Shown: positions 57,490 through 64,000 of the stretch, in pieces | How positions within the stretch are numbered: position 1 is the stretch's first letter | Layout: each line of letters starts with the position of its first letter | NCBI GenBank assembly: GCA_023653785.1 | Contig: JAMKCH010072155.1 | Location: forward strand, 62,001-126,000 | Reading direction: 5' to 3' | Length of the DNA: 64,000 nt | Source of the DNA: Ophioderma brevispina | Taxonomy: Eukaryota > Echinodermata > Ophiuroidea > Amphilepidida > Ophiodermatidae | Notes under the pieces: generated by a model | Seen by the model: the letters and a program-made list of their open reading frames with translations, nothing else | What the model was told of the DNA's origin: nothing | Databases searched by the model: none | Made by a program: the position numbers and the translations under genes

Positions 57490-57925
57490 TTTCAGGTAAG
57501 TCAAGCGCAAGGATTCCGATTCTGACATTAATTTGACATTACGGTGTCATTTTCACCTAAAAATCCAATATGGCCACCATCTTGAAAAATGTAGTTTTGG
57601 ACAAGAGCATCTAAAATCGTTTACAAAGACACTTTTTCGGATAAGTCGACCACAACGATTCGAATCTGACATTGCTTTGACATTACAATATCATGCATAC
57701 CCAAATATCCAAGATGGCGGCCACCGGCGCCATCTTGAAAAAGTAAAATTTGAGCCTGAGCACCTAAAATCGTAAACATAGACACTTTTTAAGGTAAGTC
57801 GACCCCAAGGTTCTGAATCTGACATTAATTAGGCGTTTTTACATAATTTTCGCCCAGAAATCCAAGATGCCCCCTTGCAGTAGAGCAAAACGTAAGTTTT
57901 GAATGGGAGCACATAGGACCATGAA
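57490..57925 (+). repeat. About 149-bp tandem repeat, three units
   Basis: Each unit has TTTTTCAGGTAAGTCGACC-type start (57490, 57635, 57783), TTCTGAATCTGACATTA, TTTACCTAAAAATCC..AAGATGGC, a CATCTTGAAAAA word and CACCTAAAATCGTAAACA. An inverted single copy is at 61125-61285. Confidence 0.85.
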
Positions 57926-57969
57926 TTAACCCCATTTTGACTAATTTTAAAATGGTCATGAATTGAGGT

Positions 57970-58146
57970 CCTGGGGTTCGTCCGCGAAACTCAGTCGTAA
58001 ATCTACGTGCATACTATGTCATGCCTGAGTGGATCAACTTATCCAAAGCACTGTGTAAATGGTATGAAAAGGTCTATTATGTAGGACATACGCATGAGTT
58101 AGTATACACGTAGGGTTACGCATGAGGTTCGCGAACGGACCCCTGG
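57970..58146. mobile_element. Short inverted-repeat element family C, copy 2
   Basis: Left CCTGGGGTTCGTCCGCGAA and right TTCGCGAACGGACCCCTGG are imperfect inverted ends. The interior matches 14731-14905 (CGTAAATCTACGTGCA, TATGTAGGACATA, CGCATGAGTTAGTATA). No clear target duplication. Confidence 0.78.
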
Positions 58147-58429
58147 TTTGTGAATATGACATTACAATTACTAGGTTCTTATTAAAATTTTAGTATTTTG
58201 GATAAATGGTCTTCGAAGTTCGAAAATAAACAGTAAAAACAAAGAAATATTTGCCGGATAAGTGTCAATTTTAAAATACTGTCATCTCTAAAAACATAAA
58301 ATATCAGTGAACATTAACTGTAAATTATATAGTCCAGGAAATATAGAACAACAACCGGACTAAATGGTACCAGCTTGAATTTTCAGGATAGCTTCATGGG
58401 TTTAAGGAGTAACATCTACAGTCCATAAT

Positions 58430-59106
58430 CCCTGTGTGCTATTTGACAAATAAGGGGAACGTTTGTACAGGTGTGCAAATTTAAAATGTTTCCAAATTGC
58501 GTTCAACGGATCCCACGTTTGTGTCAGGTCATAAGGATTAAAAAAGGTATAGTTTGCCCTATCTGCGATTTTGAGACCCCCCCAGTATTAACTATAGGAA
58601 ATAACTGTTCAAGGTCATACGGGGGGGGGGGGGGTAAATGGTTGGAGTCCTCGATTCTTTCCAAAGTGTATCAAATTGTGCGTCTCATTGTGTATAACTG
58701 AAAATTTTGAACTAGCTTGAAGTAATTTCCTGCCGTAGTTATAGGGTTTATTAGGGTCTATGGGAGGTCACAGGCCACTGCCCTATAAAGGTCAATATTT
58801 ACGAATCTTAGATAGTGGAATGAGCATTTTTGCCATAATAGGACAATACAACATGTACGAGTAATTGGGAATTAGTGAATAATATCGTTTACTGTTTTGA
58901 AAAGTTTACCCCACGAGACCTTCAAAATATTTTGGAATGCATACTTAAAACAACGTTCAAAGTTAGAGCTAAAACTATAGACCTTTTCTTATTTATCAGT
59001 TGACAGAAGAATACGATTCTAGCCCATAGTTTAGCTCAATGAATCATTTTAATTTTGACCCTTGTATAAAACTTACCCCCTTATTTCTCAAATAGCACAC
59101 GGGGGA
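58430..59106. mobile_element. Element with about 60-bp inverted ends (family D)
   Basis: Left CCTGTGTGCTATTTGACAAA, TAAGGGG..TTTGTACAGG and AAATTTAAAATG (58430-58489). The right end 59045-59105 is the reverse complement: CATTTTAATTTTGACC, CTTGTATAAAAC, CCCCTTATTTCTCAAATAGC and ACACGGG. The interior carries ATAAGGATTAAAAAAGGTAT as in 48430-48700 and a G-run of 15-16 bases at 58620. Confidence 0.7.
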
Positions 59107-59429
59107 TGTTGGGGGACTTTTGATATGTTGCATTTCACAATATTAGGAAACTATCGTGTTAAGATTCAGCTTGTACCTATTTATTTCGCCTTTGGCTACA
59201 CAGACCTAAGTTCCTGGACTAATAAACCTTGACTGTCCCAAGTGTTCTGGTAAGGTTCGAGGGATACCTCTAGGTAGAGTGATTAAGCAATATGGGGTAA
59301 TCTGCGCCTCTATGCTCTGAGGGCCCGATCCTCTAAATTGTAATAATAAATGTAAAAAAATCATAAAAAAATAATGGCTGTGAAAAAAAATAAAACATCT
59401 TGCACGGTATGGGTTACTGGAAACACTAA
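59107..59429. other. No feature seen
   Basis: Mixed AT-rich sequence between family D and the L2-like element. Confidence 0.4.
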
Positions 59430-61005
59430 GTTGGTTCTGTCTTTACCTAGAGGCCCGCCGCGAACCCGAACTCAATCTATATCAGTCAGAGGTTCTTCGT
59501 CAGATCCTGTGGCGGTAGATGGTGGAGTCCCACAGGGATCGTTAGGACCGATTGACTTCTCTTGTCCAGTGCCCCCCTACAGGATATCATAACTTCCCCA
59601 CGGTATTCAATTGTGGTTTACGCTGATGACACCCCGCTCTACCTGACTTTCCACCTCGGGGGATCGTGATGAAAGCAGCCATAAAAAAAAGATTTGAAAC
59701 ATGAATTGCAGACATCAGATCTGGTTGTATGTTGTAAATCCAACCAAGCTGATATTAAATGACAAGAAGACATTATGTTGTACTTTCGCTCTCATTTTTG
59801 TAGATCGGCTAGCAACTTTCAGCCAACTATGATCATTGGCACTTCTGTTATACATCCGTCAAGCTGAAGCACGACTTTGGTGTCATCTTAGACTTCATCT
59901 AGAAGATCAATCATGTAACCGCTTATGCCAAGCTGCTTGCTATCAATAAGGAAAATTGGGCAGCTTCGACAGTACCTTGATGAAAAATCTACCATAGATT
60001 GGTCCACGCCATTGTTACATCTATGCTGGATTCCTGCAAAACTTCCTTGCTTTATGGCTTTCCAGAAAGAGACTTGACCAAGGTTCAGCGAGTTCAAAAT
60101 ACAGCTGCCGTCTTGTCCTTAAAAATCCGTCGACGAGACCATAACACCAGCTCTTACATACCAAGGATTGGCTTCCAATTAAACAGAGGACAGCAGTTAA
60201 GATTCTACTTCCTCACTTATAAGGCCATCCAAGATGGTCACCTGCCTAGATACTCTGAGCTCAATCAGCCTGATTCACCACCGAGAACCTTGAAATCATC
60301 TTCGTGCTCCCAGCTGAGTAAATCATCCAACTCAACAACAAAATTTCTAGGCCGTGACCATAGATCTTTTGCTTACGCAGAGCACATTTGTGGAATAACT
60401 CCCCTATCCTACAGTATCCCGCTTGTAGCTCAGTCAGCAAAATATTTTCAAGTAACGTCTGAAGGACATTCTATTTTACACAACATTTTGGTCCTGAATG
60501 TATCCTGTTTCTGATGCAGTCCAATCACCATGATCACTAATTATAATTCTGGATTTTTGTTTTCCTTTCTTTTTCTATTCTCTACCTTACATCCAATCCG
60601 GTTCGCCTAGGATAGTTTTTTTCATCAGATTAGGTAGGTTAGAGGCATCTGAATCCAAGGAAAGATCAAGACTACGAGGTCGCTGTGGGTACATACACAC
60701 AGATCCTCAAAGCTGACGATTCAGGGGTATCCCCATATGTTCTTAGTATGGGAGGCAAACTGGGTTGTTCTTTCTCTTATATCTGTTGGTCACAATATAT
60801 ATGTTTGAATTTCTACTTAAATTTAAAGTTATTCTAAAAATTGTGTATAATTGATGTAATTCATGTGGGTTTAAACATTAAGAATTTTATCTATTTTTTA
60901 TTTGTTCGTATTACTATTTTTGATATTGCTCCATTCATGTAAAGCCGCTAGAGGCCTTTGCATTAGGCGCTAATCAAGACTGTTATTATTATTATTATAT
61001 TATTA
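59430..61005 (+). mobile_element. 5'-truncated L2/CR1-like retrotransposon, inactive
   Basis: Blocks in order: RTRTQSISVRG (59462-59492), DGGVPQGSLGPIDF (59519-59560; one residue short of GVPQGSVLGP), VVYADDTPLYLTF with YADD intact (about 59620-59631), HDFGVILDF (59872), VHAIVTSMLDSCKTSLLYGF (60002-60061), TKVQRVQNTAAVLSLKIRR (60077-60133), RIGFQLNRGQQLRFYFLTYK (60165-60222), and LKSSSCSQL (about 60290). The frame from 59999 is open for 171 codons. The 3' UTR ends GGCCTTTGCATTAGGCGC..TGTTATTATTATTA, the usual L2 tail. Nothing 5' of the last RT palm blocks remains. Confidence 0.93.
60982..61005. repeat. (TTA)n tail of the L2-like element
   Basis: TGTTATTATTATTATTATAT directly after the GGCGCTAATC end of the retroelement. 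Confidence 0.9.
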
Positions 61006-61124
61006 AAACATAATGGCAGGGCGTATAGTAGGCTTTGGTATAAAATATCTAGCACACTGTGAGGAAAACGCAGGTAACCAATCCATGACCATTTTAGAAT
61101 TTGCCAAAAGGGGGTACTTCATGA

Positions 61125-61285
61125 TCGCAGGTGCTCCCATTCATAAGTTACGTTTTGCTCTGCCGCATGGGGGCATCTTGGATTTCTTGGCGAAAATTAT
61201 GTAATACGCCTAACTAATGTCAGATTGGGACTCATTAGGGTCGACTTACCTGAAAGAGTGTCTTTGTACACGATTTTAGGTATTT
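61125..61285 (-). repeat. Inverted single copy of the 149-bp repeat
   Basis: Minus strand reads ACCTAAAATCGTGTACAAAG, ACACTCTTTCAGGTAAGTCG, ACATTAGTTAGGCG, TTTTCGCCAAGAAATCCAAG, ATGCCCCCATGCGGCAGAGC, as in the third unit at 57767-57920. Confidence 0.88.
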
Positions 61286-61411
61286 GAGGTATAGGTAATC
61301 AATAATTTGATTAAAAGCGACAAGAAACCGGACATAGCGGATTTTCTCCTGGAACACACCCCATTTGAACTAGAATAGTTCAGATGACCACTTTGGTGTG
61401 ACAACTTGACT

Positions 61412-61712
61412 TTAAAGGTCCCAGGAAATGAGATGATAAACCTAATCCAAATCTTTATGGGACATTCCATTCCAATAAACAGGGCCAGAAAAAGAATACA
61501 CTACCAGTGACATCATTAGTGAAACTATTGATTTTCAGTCAGTGTCATGAATAGATTCACACCAGTCACCTGGATTTTTTATTACTCTTTGAAAAATCAA
61601 TAACACCACAAATGATGTCATCACCAACCCAAATATTGAATGCTTTCTCGTCCCTCCTTGTAGACTTGACACAAACCACATCAATTCTATTTGCATTTCC
61701 TGGGACCTTTAA
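61412..61712. mobile_element. TTAA-flanked MITE, family 2, copy 2
   Basis: Left TTAAAGGTCCCAGGAAATGA, right ATTTCCTGGGACCTTTAA. TTAA at 61412-61415 and 61709-61712. Interior matches 40672-40956 along its length (CACTACCAGTGACATC, TGAATAGATTCACAC, TTGTAGACTTGACAC). The minus-strand open frame here is incidental. Confidence 0.94.
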
Positions 61713-63342
<1,630 letters not shown>

Positions 63343-63486
63343 GAAAGACAACCAGCAGACTTGGCCAAACATATCGACCGTGATATTTCCCAGACAATAG
63401 ACGACCATATTTTAACGTCCATTTTAGGATTACTTGCACTTTTGATTTTCGCCAAGATTGACGAAATTGCACCTTTGCTTTTGTGA
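63343..63486 (+). CDS. Candidate terminal exon, tail-anchor-like C terminus
   Basis: After an acceptor-like TTCTAATATAATTTAAG (AG at 63341-63342, with a TTCTAAT branch-point-like word) the phase-0 frame reads ERQPADLAKHIDRDISQTID, then a hydrophobic helix-like ILTSILGLLALLIFA and a short charged tail to a TGA at 63484-63486. The pattern (amphipathic stretch, one membrane segment, very short tail) looks like a tail-anchored or C-terminally anchored membrane protein. The family is not recognised. It is on the same strand and in the same phase as the candidate exons at 55750 and 56099, but a link between them is only a possibility. Confidence 0.3.
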   Translation, partial: ERQPADLAKHIDRDISQTIDDHILTSILGLLALLIFAKIDEIAPLLL

Positions 63487-64000
63487 GGCACCAATGCAGA
63501 TAACCGTCCACCTAAAGCATCTGCTTGGGGGAAGGAAGTTGCTGTTTATCATCTGACAGATAGGCCCTTTTGTCCTTGGCAAGTTCCATATCAACCACCG
63601 TTAAGGTTTTGTCGTCCCAACCTTATCATCATGCCATGCAAAAGTGGGGAATTTGGGAAGCTCCTTCCCAGGAAATTTGATATTTGGGGGAAAATTTCGA
63701 ATTTGGAGGGAAATTGTGCCTTTTTATACACAAAAACATATATACATTTTGGAAAATTTAGCAGCTGGCTTCCAAGTAAATAAACATTTCTTCATGCCCT
63801 GCTTATCATCAACGGTCCTTACCTGCTGCGACAACAGAGAAGACTCGCAGCCGATTGATTGCGGACGGGGGTGTAGCTGCTCTTTCAACCGGGCAAACAG
63901 ACAGACAGACAGACAAGCCAGCGAGCAGGCAGGAGAGCGGCAGAACAGGCAAGCTGCTGACAAACATATATTGGCTAAAAAGGCGTCTTGTGAAAGACAA
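63487..64000. other. Possible minus-strand 5' exon with (CTGT)n
   Basis: The plus strand has (CAGA)n at 63897-63921. On the minus strand the sequence down to GCAGCAG/GTAAGG (donor at 63823/63822) is GC-rich and could be a non-coding first exon of a gene running left. No partner exon is known. The open frames here start at non-ATG or repeat codons. Confidence 0.25.

Noticed and set aside
63724..64000. Minus-strand frames with LSVCLSVC peptides
   Set aside because: Come from the (CAGA)n/(CTGT)n microsatellite; only the splice-donor-like site beside it is worth noting.

Overview
The window reads as AT-rich, intron- or intergenic-type DNA from an animal, most likely a marine invertebrate. The sequence shows long stretches without open frames, many inactive retroelements (L2/CR1-like, Jockey/CR1-like and Penelope-like), at least six TTAA-flanked short inverted-repeat elements, a hAT-type element, a tRNA-derived SINE and several satellites. 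That mixture is familiar from echinoderm, hemichordate or mollusc/annelid-type genomes; the exact phylum is inference. There is no bacterial gene organisation, rRNA, intact tRNA, CRISPR or operon, and no host gene that I can name.

Layout. 0.7-2.0 kb: satellite built on TCGAG. 2.3-3.5 kb: three copies of a dispersed repeat, one inverted. 3.65-5.6 kb: decayed minisatellite split by a minus-strand L2/CR1-like element (4.04-5.47). 6.0-6.3 kb: another reverse transcriptase (RT) scrap. 6.9, 9.7 and 45.5 kb: three copies of a second dispersed family. 8.34-9.73 kb: minus-strand CR1-like element. 10.4-12.2 kb: satellite of about 174 bp. 14.7-16.1 kb: two DNA-transposon derivatives side by side. 18.6-19.1 kb: palindromic CAACGCGTTG satellite (second block at 47.8 kb). 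19.3 and 22.8 kb: inverted-repeat elements that contain tRNA-like promoter motifs. 27.2-28.5 kb: minus-strand Jockey-like RT, the best preserved coding sequence of the window. 31.0-31.6 and 36.9-37.5 kb: two Penelope-like RT remnants. 32.5-33.6 kb: a foldback and a TTAA element. 35.3-35.7 kb: 16-bp minisatellite. 38.8-40.4 kb: two GCATAA arrays facing each other. 40.46-41.96 kb: tandem repeat invaded by two TTAA elements. 42.9-45.4 kb: plus-strand CR1-like element followed by a tRNA-derived SINE. 47.7-53 kb: RT scrap, hAT element, TTAA elements and microsatellites. 55.7-63.5 kb: candidate exons of a possible plus-strand host gene, mixed with foldbacks, an L2-like element (59.4-61.0), a TTAA element and a 187-base pure A tract.

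The retroelement proteins would act together only as selfish elements: the RT copies element RNA at a nicked target site. All copies seen are 5'-truncated, frameshifted or carry stops, so none looks autonomous. The short DNA elements carry no transposase and would depend on enzymes encoded elsewhere. The possible host gene rests on splice-site and reading-frame evidence only. Many one-base indels in repeats and frames could be old decay or uncorrected long-read error.
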